This document shows, one piece after another, positions 1-7,857 of a stretch of 12,519 nucleotides of DNA. Source of the DNA: Roseburia sp. AM59-24XD. GTDB lineage: Bacteria > Bacillota > Clostridia > Lachnospirales > Lachnospiraceae. Position 1 is the first letter of the stretch. Each line of letters begins with the position of its first letter. The stretch lies in contig NZ_QUET01000047.1 of NCBI RefSeq assembly GCF_003478445.1, positions 1 through 12,519 of the forward strand, written 5' to 3'. The notes under the pieces were generated by a model that had not been told where the DNA came from, made no database searches, and saw only the letters and a program-made list of their open reading frames with translations. Position numbers and translations under genes: made by a program.

Positions 1-417
1 CCGAGAGCGGTAAGTAATCTGTACGGAAGCACATATCCGCTTTACATCTGGCATGAGTTTATGGGAGAATTGCATAGCGGTATGGAATATGCGGACTTCG
101 TATATGATACCGGAAGCTCGGACAACACCGGTGACAAATATCAGACAACCGGTGATGACACAAGGGCGACAAAGGCACCGAAGGAGACGATCGATCCAAG
201 TGCAACATCAACGGAAAACGAGACGACCAGCACCGAGCCTGCTGTGACAGATGCGCCACAGAAGGACGATGGAACGGAGCCGTCCACACCGGATGATAAT
301 AGCCAGGGAGATGGCAGCAGCGCAGCGACAGCCAAGCCGCAGAAGCCGTCTCAGGATAATAATTATGAGGATGTGGGACAGGAAACCACACAGGAAGATG
401 TGACCGGCGGACAGTAA
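1..417 (+). CDS. Class A penicillin-binding protein, C-terminal end (partial)
   Basis: Only the last 138 codons are present; the frame is open from base 1 and stops with TAA at 415-417. The first visible residues read NLYGSTYPLYIWHEFM. That resembles the end of the transpeptidase domain in Firmicutes class A penicillin-binding proteins (PBP1A type), which polymerise and cross-link peptidoglycan outside the membrane. After about residue 35 the chain becomes a low-complexity tail of roughly 100 residues, rich in Thr, Ser, Pro, Glu, Asp and Gln and almost free of hydrophobic residues. Such disordered extracytoplasmic tails are common in these proteins. No catalytic motif lies inside the window, so the identification depends on the short junction sequence and the tail. 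The YdcF-like gene follows 13 bases later and is probably co-transcribed. Confidence 0.7.
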   Translation, partial: PRAVSNLYGSTYPLYIWHEFMGELHSGMEYADFVYDTGSSDNTGDKYQTTGDDTRATKAPKETIDPSATSTENETTSTEPAVTDAPQKDDGTEPSTPDDNSQGDGSSAATAKPQKPSQDNNYEDVGQETTQEDVTGGQ

Positions 418-430
418 TTAGGAGAACGCT

Positions 431-1195
431 ATGAAAAGGAATCGGATCTGGATGACAATAGTATTTATTCTGGGTGTGATATGCATCGGATATTTTATCA
501 TGTATATCACAATGGTTGGGATGAACAATACATTTACATGGTTCTGGCTGCTTGCAGGCGGTGTCCTGATCGGCTGTGATATTCTATGGTATCTGCTTGA
601 CAGACAGGGACACCATCTGCCGGTGTGGGCGCACCATACTCTGCTTGCGGTAATCGGTGTGGGCACTCTTGTGTTTGTAGTCGTTGAGGGGATACTGATC
701 GGCTACGGCGGGAGCAAGCCGGATGCCGGAGCTGATTATGTGATCGTGCTGGGGGCGCGTGTGAATGGCGCGAAACCGTCGTATAATCTGGAGAAACGGA
801 TCCGGAAGGCGTACCGCTATCTGAATGACAATCCGAAAACGCGTGCAGTGCTTTCCGGCGGGAAAGGACCGGGTGAGGATATCAGCGAGGCGCAGGCAAT
901 GTATACATATCTGACAGAGCTTGGCATTGCAAAGGAGCGGCTGATCCTTGAGGATAAGTCGGTCAACACGGATCAGAACCTGCAGTACAGCAGGGATAAG
1001 ATTTCGGATCCACAGGCAAAGGTAGTGATCGTAAGCAATCAGTTTCATATTTTCCGGGCAACCCGTATTGCAAAGAAAAAGGGGTTTACCCATGTACAGG
1101 GAATGGGAACAGGTGTAAAATGGTATACAGTTCCCAACATGTATGTACGTGAGGCTTTTGCAGTATTGAAATATGCCTTGTGTGGACAAATATAG
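431..1195 (+). CDS. YdcF/SanA-like membrane protein with DUF218 domain
   Basis: A 254-residue protein with two parts. The N-terminal part has three hydrophobic segments, at about residues 7-30, 34-56 and 69-92. From about residue 100 there is a DUF218 domain, the fold of E. coli YdcF, SanA and ElyC. Its conserved blocks are visible: a beta strand and turn at ADYVIVLGARV (101-111), the glycine-rich SGGKGPGEDISEA (142-154), the ED-S-NT-QN block (174-183) and SNQFHIFRA (202-210). Family members are linked to envelope integrity and cell-wall precursor metabolism, but the reaction is not established. The protein is probably membrane-anchored; which side the domain faces cannot be told from sequence. 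The start is supported by AGGAGAA a few bases upstream. It sits 13 bases after the penicillin-binding protein gene, which fits a cell-wall role. Confidence 0.85.
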   Translation: MKRNRIWMTIVFILGVICIGYFIMYITMVGMNNTFTWFWLLAGGVLIGCDILWYLLDRQGHHLPVWAHHTLLAVIGVGTLVFVVVEGILIGYGGSKPDAGADYVIVLGARVNGAKPSYNLEKRIRKAYRYLNDNPKTRAVLSGGKGPGEDISEAQAMYTYLTELGIAKERLILEDKSVNTDQNLQYSRDKISDPQAKVVIVSNQFHIFRATRIAKKKGFTHVQGMGTGVKWYTVPNMYVREAFAVLKYALCGQI

Positions 1196-1203
1196 AGAAG
1201 GGA

Positions 1204-1219
1204 CCCGCAAAGGGGCGGG
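1204..1219 (+). promoter_or_regulatory. Small GC-rich hairpin in the azlC leader
   Basis: CCCGC (1204-1208) and GCGGG (1215-1219) can pair around the loop AAAGGG, between the YdcF-like gene and azlC. The right arm overlaps the only G-rich stretch that could serve as the azlC ribosome binding site (1212-1220), so folding could reduce initiation. No T-run follows, so it is not a standard terminator. A short stem like this could also occur by chance. Confidence 0.3.
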
Positions 1220-1230
1220 GATAATGTACA

Positions 1231-1928
1231 ATGAATGATTTTAAGAGGGGGATGCGTGACGGCATCCCCATTGCTATGGGATATGTACCGGTCAGCTTTA
1301 CATTTGGACTGATGGCGGTGTCTGTCGGAATGACGTGGTGGCAGGCGTTATTGATCTCGGTGATGAATCTGACCTCAGCCGGTCAGTTTGCCGGCCTGGA
1401 TATCATGGCAGCGAGTGGTGCCTATATGGAAATGGCACTGACGGAATTTATCATCAATCTGCGCTACGCGCTGATGTCGCTTTCGCTGTCCCAGAAGTTG
1501 GACAGGTCGATGACGTTGCCGCACCGGTTCGCGATAAGCTACGGAATTACGGATGAGATATTCGGTGTGGCGTCCAGCCGTAAGGGCGAGGTCGGTAAAT
1601 GGTATTTTTACGGACTGATCAGTCTTCCGTTTATCGGCTGGCAGGCGGGAACGCTGTTCGGTGCATTGCTTGGCGGAGTTTTGCCGGCGATGGTCAGTGA
1701 TGTACTTGGAATTGCAATCTACGGTATGTTCCTTGCGATCATTCTGCCGCAGGCAAGAGAGGATGCCGCGTGTCTGAGGTCATTCTTGTGGCGGTGGCGA
1801 TGAGTTGCTGCTTCCGGTGGATTCCGATGTTTCGTCATGTATCCTCCGGTTTTGTGATCATTATCTGTGCTGTGGCAGCCTCCGCTCTGGGAGCATGGCT
1901 GTATCCGGTGAAAGAAGAGGAGGGCTAA
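1231..1928 (+). pseudogene. azlC: AzlC, large subunit of branched-chain amino acid exporter, frameshifted
   Basis: AzlC is the larger, multi-spanning subunit of the AzlCD exporter (branched-chain amino acids; azaleucine resistance in Bacillus subtilis). The opening MNDFKRGMRDGIPIAMGY, the hydrophobic segments and SAGQFAGLDIMAASGA are typical of the family. The first reading frame stops early, at TGA 1801-1803, after 190 codons and an untypical end (CLRSFLWRWR). The missing C-terminus is present in another frame: from about 1776 it reads SEVILVAVAMSCCFRWIP, continues through a last membrane helix and ends at TAA 1926-1928. One added base near 1765-1776 would restore a 232-residue protein, a normal length. 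In the existing sequence an ATG at 1800 overlaps the early stop (ATGA), so a separate 42-residue C-terminal piece could be translated by coupling. It may be a true mutation or a sequence error. Confidence 0.8.
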
Positions 1929-1931
1929 GCG

Positions 1932-2249
1932 ATGGATACGATGAAGTTTTTTATTTACCTGGCAATATCAGCCGGTGTGACCTATCTGATCCGTATGATC
2001 CCGTTTGTCCTCTGCCGTGGCAAAATGGAGAATCAGTTTATCCGTTCCTTTTTGTTTTATGTGCCGTATGCGGTGCTTGGAGCCATGACTTTTCCGGCGA
2101 TCTTCACCTCGACCGGATCAATCATCTCCGGCAGTGTCGGAACGGCTGCAGCACTAGTGCTGGCATTTCGGAAGAAGGGGCTTTTGCAGGTGGCGGTCGG
2201 TGCCTGCGCGGCAGCATTTGTTGCGGAGCTTGTGATGATGTTTGTGTGA
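1932..2249 (+). CDS. azlD: AzlD, small subunit of branched-chain amino acid exporter
   Basis: A 105-residue hydrophobic protein with about four membrane segments, of usual AzlD length. Family features include the N-terminal helix followed by YLIRMIPFVL (residues 18-27), a positively charged turn (CRGKMEN), the FYVPYAVLGAMTFPAIF stretch (42-58), and a final helix rich in Ala and Val. AzlD works with AzlC to export branched-chain amino acids across the cytoplasmic membrane. The ribosome binding site AGGAGG lies inside the last codons of azlC, and only three bases separate the two genes, so translation is probably coupled. AzlD itself looks intact. If the azlC frameshift is real, AzlD would lack a full-length partner. 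Confidence 0.9.
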   Translation: MDTMKFFIYLAISAGVTYLIRMIPFVLCRGKMENQFIRSFLFYVPYAVLGAMTFPAIFTSTGSIISGSVGTAAALVLAFRKKGLLQVAVGACAAAFVAELVMMFV

Positions 2250-2287
2250 CAGGAGACCTGTGGCGCTAAGAGCGGAGAGGAGACAAA

Positions 2288-3250
2288 ATGGCAACCTTCA
2301 GTTTATGTATGATCGTGAAAAATGAACAGAATGTGCTGGCACGCTGTCTGGATTCTATGGCGGATCTGATGGATGAGATCATTATCGTGGATACCGGATC
2401 GCAGGATACCACCAAAGAAATTGCGGCAAAATATACCGATAAGATCTATGATTTTGCATGGATCGACGATTTTGCGGTAGCAAGAAATTTTGCGGCGTCC
2501 AAGGCACAGATGGATTACATATATACGGCAGATGCGGATGAGTATCTGGATGAGGCGAACCGGGAGAAGCTGCGGCAGCTTAAAGAAGCGCTGCTTCCGG
2601 AGATTGAGATCGTGCAGATGTATTACTGCAATGATATGGGCGAATGCAATACGACCGGTAACTTTGAAAGGGAGCTTCGTCCAAAGCTGTATCGCAGGCT
2701 GCGTTCCTTTACCTGGATCGATCCGATCCATGAAACGCTGCGGCTGGATCCGGTGGTCTTTGACAGTGAGATCGAGATCATTCATAAGCCGGAGCATAAT
2801 CATGGTGGCAGGGATCTGACAGCACTGAAGCGGCTGCATGACAAGGGAATCACGCTGTCTGCCAAGCTGCATCATATGTATGCGATGGAACTGTTTATTG
2901 CCGGCAGTGAGCAGGATTTTCTGGATGCGGAGGCGAGCTTTCTGGAGAGTATTGAGCAGAACGGCAGAACAGACGATGAGATTCTTGAAGCGGTCTGCGT
3001 GCTCACACATATTTACCGGCTTAAGAAGGATGTGGCACACTTTTTCACCTATGCACTGCGTGGAGTCGCGATGGGCGGCTGCGCGGAGCTGTGCTGTGAA
3101 CTGGGTACATACTATGAGGAACAGGGTGAACCGGCGGAGGCGGCAATGTGGTATTTTAATGCTGCCAATGAGACGGAAAGTATCCTGGATATTGCCTGCC
3201 ATACAAGGCTTCCGCAGGAGGCACTGGAGCGGATCACCGGGCAGAAATGA
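2288..3250 (+). CDS. Family 2 glycosyltransferase with helical C-terminal domain
   Basis: A 320-residue protein without signal peptide or membrane segment, so probably cytoplasmic. The N-terminal half is a GT-A fold of glycosyltransferase family 2. It shows the nucleotide-binding start SLCMIVKNE (5-13), the strand and turn IIIVDTGSQDTT (31-42), and the metal-binding DXD-type motif DADE (82-85). IDPIHETL (144-151) and HKPEHNHGGRD (166-176) match the acceptor-side loops of the branch related to WaaE and SunS. From about residue 177 the chain is all helical, with TPR-like pairs (for example CELGTYYEEQGEPAEAAMWY near 269-288). Donor and acceptor cannot be inferred. A strong ribosome binding site (GGAGAGGAG) precedes the ATG. 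It ends the first gene group and a new promoter follows. Confidence 0.85.
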   Translation: MATFSLCMIVKNEQNVLARCLDSMADLMDEIIIVDTGSQDTTKEIAAKYTDKIYDFAWIDDFAVARNFAASKAQMDYIYTADADEYLDEANREKLRQLKEALLPEIEIVQMYYCNDMGECNTTGNFERELRPKLYRRLRSFTWIDPIHETLRLDPVVFDSEIEIIHKPEHNHGGRDLTALKRLHDKGITLSAKLHHMYAMELFIAGSEQDFLDAEASFLESIEQNGRTDDEILEAVCVLTHIYRLKKDVAHFFTYALRGVAMGGCAELCCELGTYYEEQGEPAEAAMWYFNAANETESILDIACHTRLPQEALERITGQK

Positions 3251-3299
3251 TGGGATTTTGAAGCGGGATACATTTCCATGGCAAAAAAGAGAAAATCTA

Positions 3300-3329
3300 T
3301 TGACTTATGGGAAATGTCGATTATATAAT
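3300..3329 (+). promoter_or_regulatory. Likely sigma-A promoter of the acylation cluster
   Basis: TTGACT (3300-3305) and a perfect TATAAT (3324-3329) are separated by 18 bases. This is close to the vegetative consensus and lies in the gap after the glycosyltransferase gene, 55 to 84 bases before the DUF4358 start. It suggests that the DUF4358-DHHW-MBOAT-DHHW genes form their own transcription unit. Confidence 0.65.
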
Positions 3330-3383
3330 CATATTGGTGCTTTGTTTTCAGCACGAATGATAAAGGTCGAAATGAGGGTTACC

Positions 3384-3961
3384 ATGGTTGAACAGAAGGA
3401 TAAGAAACAGCTATATGTGCTGTTTGTATGCAGTGTATTTGTATTGGCAGTTTCATCTGGGCATTTAAAATGGAAATAAATACAACGGCTTCTTCGCCGA
3501 CCGGCATTGAGGATCACAGCAGTCACAGAGACAAAGCTGGGGAGAGCGGTCAGAAGAAGGATGCGGAGACGTTAGACATAGATGCGTTTGCCGAAACCGT
3601 TCTTGAGAAGGTGCCTTTTGATACAACACTTGAGAAGATGGATGACTCTGTAACGCAGAGTATGATCACCACCGCTTCGGATAAGACGAAGGTTGTGCTT
3701 TACATGGGGGAGGGAACCAGTGCGGATGAACTGCTGATCATGACAGTGAACGACGAGAGCCGGATGGATCCGGAGATTGAGAATGTGCAGCAGCATCTGA
3801 CGGATATGCAGCAGTCATTTCAGGATTATCTGCCTAAGGAAGCCAAGAAGATCGATGATGCAGTGATTCTTCAGAGCGGAAAATACATCGTCGCATGTGT
3901 ATGCTCTGACAAGGATACGGCGGGCAGTGTGATCCGGGAACAGTTAAAAGGCAAGAAGTAG
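3384..3961 (+). CDS. Small anchored DUF4358 protein (apparent frameshift in the anchor)
   Basis: The bulk of the product, read in the frame ending at TAA 3959-3961, is a DUF4358 domain. Markers include VVLYMGEGTSADELLIM, the run of acidic helix residues up to SFQDYLPKEAKKIDDAVI, and SGKYIVACVCSDKD near the end. This frame is open from an ATG at 3428, but that start has no ribosome binding site and skips the charged N-terminus. In the frame one base away, ATG 3384 follows GAGGG and gives MVEQKDKKQLYVLFVCSVFVLAV, which then hits a stop at 3477-3479. Joining the two near 3450 makes a continuous signal-anchor helix (FVLAV then FIWAFKM) and a 192-residue protein; one added base would do this. Earlier in-frame ATGs at 3357 and 3372 are alternatives. 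The function of DUF4358 is unknown. Similar proteins are often encoded beside DHHW and MBOAT genes, so it is probably an extracytoplasmic accessory. Confidence 0.7.
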
Positions 3962-3991
3962 GATACCTATGTGTTTCGGCGGAGGAATGAA

Positions 3992-5113
3992 ATGAGAAAA
4001 GTTTTTGCACTTTGTATGATTACAGTGGCGTGTATTGTCAGCACCACAGCATGTGGTGCCGGAAATTCCACGAACCGTGCTGGCAGTGATACATCCGACA
4101 GTGTGAGAGAGATCACGGTCAATGAGAGCAGTAAGCCGGCAGAGGCGGCAGCCGAGGAGAATAAGAACGGGAATAGTGCCGGAACCAAGAAGTCATATGC
4201 AAAGATCACATCGGATGCGAAGCTGCAGGGCTTTGGAGGCACTGTAAAGCTGGGCGGAAACGCCTATGAGCTGTACAATTATGTGGAGAAATCTGCGTCA
4301 AATTATGCCTCTGTTGTCAACACCGTGGCATCCCGTTTGAAGGGAAAGGCAGATGTTTACGATCTGGTTGTACCGACCAGTATGGGAATCACCTTTCCGG
4401 ATAATAAGACCTCCAAGGTCAATTCTTCCGATCAGAAGAAATCTATTCATTCCATTTATAAAAAGATGAATCATCAGGTAAAGACAGTGCCTTTGTATGA
4501 TACAATGATGAGCCACCGGCAGGAATATATTTATTTCAGGACGGATCATCACTGGACAAGCAGAGGGGCTTATTATGCGTATCGTGAATTTTGCGATGCC
4601 AAGGGACTTACAGCACATGAGCTTTCCGAGTATCAGCAGGAGAATTTCGGGAGCTTTCTGGGATCGTTTTATCTGGATACCAACCGCAGCAAGACGCTGA
4701 AAAAGGACAAGGTGAAAGCATATTTCCCGGTTGATCATGACAAAATGACGATGACATACCACGATCAGAATGGAGGCAGCTACAAGACCTCCGTGATCGC
4801 CAATGGTCAGAAATACAGCGTGCAGCTGAAATATTGTGCGTTTCTTGCCGGAGATAATCCATACACGGTGATTCATAATAAGAAGATCAAGGATGGATCA
4901 AACTGTGTCGTTGTGAAGGAGTCCTACGGTAATGCGTTTATTCCGTATCTTGCGGATCATTATCAGAAGATTTATGTTGTTGATTATCGTTACTGGAAGG
5001 GAAGCGTATCAAAGCTTGCCACGAAGAATAACGTACAGGATGTGATCTTTATCAACAATATCTCGATGACACGTAATGCGTACCTCGTCGGAAAGATCGC
5101 GCAGATTAAGTAG
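3992..5113 (+). CDS. DHHW family lipoprotein, AlgJ/AlgX-like acetyltransferase candidate
   Basis: A 373-residue exported protein. The chosen ATG follows GGAGGA (3981-3986) by five bases; an upstream GTG at 3971 is in frame but lacks a site. Residues 1-21 form a lipoprotein signal ending STTAC, so Cys21 would be lipidated, although the -3 position is Thr rather than Leu. A charged spacer of about 45 residues follows. The DHHW signature TDHHW (184-188) supplies the Asp and His expected of the SGNH-like triad known from AlgX and AlgJ (Asp185, His187). Ser311 in VVKESYGNAF is the candidate nucleophile. GDN at 287-289 and VVDYRYW near 339-345 are further shared blocks. Unlike the second DHHW protein here, it lacks the N-terminal ENR and FPGRD motifs. 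It probably transfers an acyl group delivered by the neighbouring MBOAT protein to a surface polymer. Confidence 0.8.
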   Translation: MRKVFALCMITVACIVSTTACGAGNSTNRAGSDTSDSVREITVNESSKPAEAAAEENKNGNSAGTKKSYAKITSDAKLQGFGGTVKLGGNAYELYNYVEKSASNYASVVNTVASRLKGKADVYDLVVPTSMGITFPDNKTSKVNSSDQKKSIHSIYKKMNHQVKTVPLYDTMMSHRQEYIYFRTDHHWTSRGAYYAYREFCDAKGLTAHELSEYQQENFGSFLGSFYLDTNRSKTLKKDKVKAYFPVDHDKMTMTYHDQNGGSYKTSVIANGQKYSVQLKYCAFLAGDNPYTVIHNKKIKDGSNCVVVKESYGNAFIPYLADHYQKIYVVDYRYWKGSVSKLATKNNVQDVIFINNISMTRNAYLVGKIAQIK

Positions 5114-5131
5114 ATATAAGGGGCAGAAGTA

Positions 5132-6577
5132 ATGGTTTTTAGCAGTATGGTGTTTCTTTGCGGATTTTTGCCGGTGGTGCTGACAGTATATGCACTTTGC
5201 CCGGTGAGATTCCGCAATTTCTTTTTGTTTATTGCGAGTTTGTTTTTCTATGCGTGGGGAGAGCCGAGATATATCGTGATCATGCTGTTTTCCACGGTGT
5301 TTGATTACGCCAACGGAATCGCCATGGAATATCTTGACCGCCGGGAGAAACCGCAGTACCGCAAATGGGTGCTTATGCTGTCGGTTGTTGTCAATATCGG
5401 AATCCTTTGTTTCTTCAAATATACGGATTTTGTGCTGGAGAGTGTGGGAACGCTGACGGGTCATCCGCTGCCGCTTCTGAAGCTGGCACTGCCGATCGGT
5501 ATTTCCTTTTATACCTTTCAGACACTTTCCTACACGATTGATGTTTACCGCAGAAAGGTCGAGGTACAGCATAATATCATTGATTTTGGCATGTATGTGT
5601 GCCTGTTCCCGCAGCTCATCGCCGGTCCGATCGTGCGCTACAGCGATGTGGCAGAGCAGATCCGGAACCGGAGGGGAAGCTGGGAGGAGCGTGCATACGG
5701 TGCACAGCGGTTTATTGTTGGGCTTGCCAAAAAGGTTCTTCTTGCCAATCAGATCGGTGATCTGTGGTCGCAGATATCAGTATTGCCGCAGAGCGACATG
5801 AGTATGTCGGCGGCATGGCTCGGTGCGATCGCCTATACCTTTCAGATATATTTTGATTTCTCCGGTTATTCGGATATGGCGATCGGACTCGGACATATTC
5901 TGGGCTTTCGTTTTCCGGAGAACTTCAATTATCCATATCTGTCCCGGAGCATTACCGAGTTCTGGAGGCGGTGGCATATGACGCTTGGAACCTGGTTTCG
6001 GGAGTATGTGTACATTCCGCTGGGAGGCAACCGTAAAGGAACGATCCGCCAGATCTTTAATCTGTTGGTGGTGTGGTTTTTGACCGGTTTGTGGCATGGT
6101 GCCGGATGGAATTTTATCCTGTGGGGACTTTATTTCTTCGTTCTGCTTCTTGTGGAAAAGCTGTTTTTACTGCGGGAAATGGGGAGGTGGCCGAAGATTT
6201 TCCGGCATATCTATGCACTGTTTTTCATCGTGCTTGGCTGGGCGGTGTTTGCATGCGATGATATGAGTGTATTGTTTTCGTATCTGCAGAGCATGTTTGG
6301 TGTCAACGTGGCGGCAGGTAATGGAATCGCCGCTTATTACTGGCAAAGCTATGGCTGGCTGCTTCTTATTCTGGTGATCGGAAGCACACAGCTTCCGAAA
6401 AAGGCAGTGCGGAGCGTGTGTACATGGCTTTGCACCGTAACGGGGCAGAGATTTCCGGCAGGCGGCGAGCGTCTGGTGTACGTGCTTCGTGCGGCAGGGC
6501 TTGCAGTGCTGCTTCTGATCAGTGTGGCACTTCTTGTCAGTGGAAGCTACAATCCATTTTTATATTTTCGTTTCTGA
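5132..6577 (+). CDS. MBOAT family O-acyltransferase (AlgI/DltB-like)
   Basis: A full-length 481-residue polytopic membrane protein. Family blocks appear in order: FYAWGEPRY (39-47), FKYTDF (95-100), PIGISFYTFQTLSYTIDVYR (121-140), FPQLIAGPIVRY (159-170), YFDFSGYSDMAIG (240-252), then FPENFNYPYLSRSITEFWRR leading to WHMTLGTWFREYVYIPLGGN (261-300). The near-invariant MBOAT histidine is His322 in GLWHGAGWNF; His282 in WHMTL is also conserved. AlgI and DltB homologues move acyl groups through the membrane for alginate or teichoic acid modification, working with AlgJ/AlgX or DltD. This protein resembles AlgI, PatA and related O-acetylation proteins more than DltB, and no dltA, dltC or dltD is nearby. 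It lies between two DHHW genes and starts 18 bases after the first, with AAGGGG as ribosome binding site. The acceptor glycan is unknown. Confidence 0.93.
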   Translation: MVFSSMVFLCGFLPVVLTVYALCPVRFRNFFLFIASLFFYAWGEPRYIVIMLFSTVFDYANGIAMEYLDRREKPQYRKWVLMLSVVVNIGILCFFKYTDFVLESVGTLTGHPLPLLKLALPIGISFYTFQTLSYTIDVYRRKVEVQHNIIDFGMYVCLFPQLIAGPIVRYSDVAEQIRNRRGSWEERAYGAQRFIVGLAKKVLLANQIGDLWSQISVLPQSDMSMSAAWLGAIAYTFQIYFDFSGYSDMAIGLGHILGFRFPENFNYPYLSRSITEFWRRWHMTLGTWFREYVYIPLGGNRKGTIRQIFNLLVVWFLTGLWHGAGWNFILWGLYFFVLLLVEKLFLLREMGRWPKIFRHIYALFFIVLGWAVFACDDMSVLFSYLQSMFGVNVAAGNGIAAYYWQSYGWLLLILVIGSTQLPKKAVRSVCTWLCTVTGQRFPAGGERLVYVLRAAGLAVLLLISVALLVSGSYNPFLYFRF

Positions 6578-6696
6578 CACAAGTGATCTTGGGACGAACA
6601 GAAGTAATTTCAGGATAATATGTCCGGAATGAAGAGAATAACAGCCGGATTTATTATCAATATGCCGTGTCAGAAGCGGCACAATGAGGATCGATC

Positions 6697-7857
6697 ATGA
6701 AGAAAAAAGACATTATATTTGTAGTTTGTTTTGCCGCAGCACTTGCGATTGGCGGAATTGTGACCGTCACAGCGGGACACAGAGAATATTCGGATAATGA
6801 GAACCGATATCTGATACAGTTTCCGAAGCTGGTGCCGGAGGATGTGATGACCGGAGAGGTTCAGCAGGAGCTGACGGATGCATTCAACGATCAGTTTCCG
6901 GGAAGAGACTGGCTGACGGCACTTTCCACAACAGTTAAAAAGGGAATTGGCATGAAGGATGTCGGCGGGGTCTACCTCGGAAAAGATCATTATTATTTTG
7001 AAAAAATCATGAATCAGAATATTTCCCGGACAGATTATTTTCAGAATCTGCGGTTTGTCAATCGTCTGGCGTCCTTAAGCAAAGATGCAGAGGTGACAGC
7101 GCTTCTTGTGCCATCGCCGGGACAGATTCTGAAGGACAAGCTGCCGGAGCATGCTTCCCTGTATGATGCGGATGCCATGTACAAAACGGCAAAGGAGACG
7201 CTACAGAATGTGAAGCTTGTGGATATCCGGAAGGACATGAAGGAAGTCCGGAAGCAGCAGAAGGGAGCCGGTGTGCAGGACTCTTCCGGGGAAACGCAGG
7301 TGTATTACCGGACTGACCATCACTGGACGCAGTACGGCGCATATGTGGGATATAAGGCATACACAGAATCCGTCGGACGAAAGGCAGCCTCCTATAAGAA
7401 CTTTGATATTAAAGAATTTAGCGATGCCTTTTATGGCACCCTTTATTCCAAGGCACTCGACAGCGATGCCGTGCCTGACACGATCGAACTTCCGGAGAAT
7501 CTGCCGGAGGCGGAGATTACCTGTGATGGAAAAGAAATCGATGCCGTCTACGACACGGCAAAAAAGAACGAAAAAGATAAGTATGCTGTTTATTTTGGCG
7601 GCAATTACGGCGAAGTGGATATCCGGATGAAAAATCCGGATAACGACCGAACACTCGTGATCTTCAAGGACTCCTTCGCAAACAGCATGGTTCCGTTTCT
7701 GATGAAGGATTATGCGCAAATCCGGATGATCGATCTGCGGTACTTCAAGAGGTCGGTCAGCAAGTACATGGAAGAAAATCCTGCCGATGAAGTGCTGGTG
7801 CTCTATGAGATGAGCAGCTTCGCGCAGGCAGACAAACTAAATAAACTCATGAAATAA
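6697..7857 (+). CDS. DHHW family membrane-anchored protein, second acyltransferase candidate
   Basis: A 386-residue protein with an uncleaved-looking signal anchor (residues 6-25, after MKKKD) and an extracytoplasmic domain. It carries the complete DHHW family layout. ENRYLIQFPK (35-44) and DQFPGRDW (65-72) lie near the N-terminus, followed by VYLGKDHYYF (92-101) and LLVPSPGQILKDKLP (136-150). TDHHW is at 206-210, so Asp207 and His209 would be the triad pair. Ser326 in VIFKDSFANSMVPF is the likely nucleophile, and DLRYF (346-350) closes the domain. Family analogy with AlgJ, AlgX and DltD suggests acyl transfer outside the cell. The gene is separated from the MBOAT gene by 119 bases, a larger gap than elsewhere in the cluster, and GAGGA precedes the ATG by six bases. 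It is the last gene of the cluster. Confidence 0.85.
   Translation: MKKKDIIFVVCFAAALAIGGIVTVTAGHREYSDNENRYLIQFPKLVPEDVMTGEVQQELTDAFNDQFPGRDWLTALSTTVKKGIGMKDVGGVYLGKDHYYFEKIMNQNISRTDYFQNLRFVNRLASLSKDAEVTALLVPSPGQILKDKLPEHASLYDADAMYKTAKETLQNVKLVDIRKDMKEVRKQQKGAGVQDSSGETQVYYRTDHHWTQYGAYVGYKAYTESVGRKAASYKNFDIKEFSDAFYGTLYSKALDSDAVPDTIELPENLPEAEITCDGKEIDAVYDTAKKNEKDKYAVYFGGNYGEVDIRMKNPDNDRTLVIFKDSFANSMVPFLMKDYAQIRMIDLRYFKRSVSKYMEENPADEVLVLYEMSSFAQADKLNKLMK

Noticed and set aside
584..1231. Minus-strand open frame of 215 codons opposite the YdcF-like gene
   Set aside because: The + strand carries all DUF218 motifs; the minus product is Ile/His/Arg-rich without family features.
1765..1803. Programmed ribosomal frameshifting in azlC
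   Set aside because: No slippery heptamer of the X-XXY-YYZ kind is present near the switch point, and AzlC is not known to be made this way.
2303..3202. Long minus-strand open frame (299 codons) opposite the glycosyltransferase gene
   Set aside because: Its translation has no recognisable domain, while the + strand encodes a clear GT2 protein with its own ribosome binding site.
6578..6696. Promoter or attenuator in the gap before the second DHHW gene (TTGGGA and GATAAT; stem TGCCG/CGGCA at 6663-6681)
   Set aside because: The boxes are 19 bases apart and poor, and the stem is short with no T-run. Nothing convincing is present in this gap.
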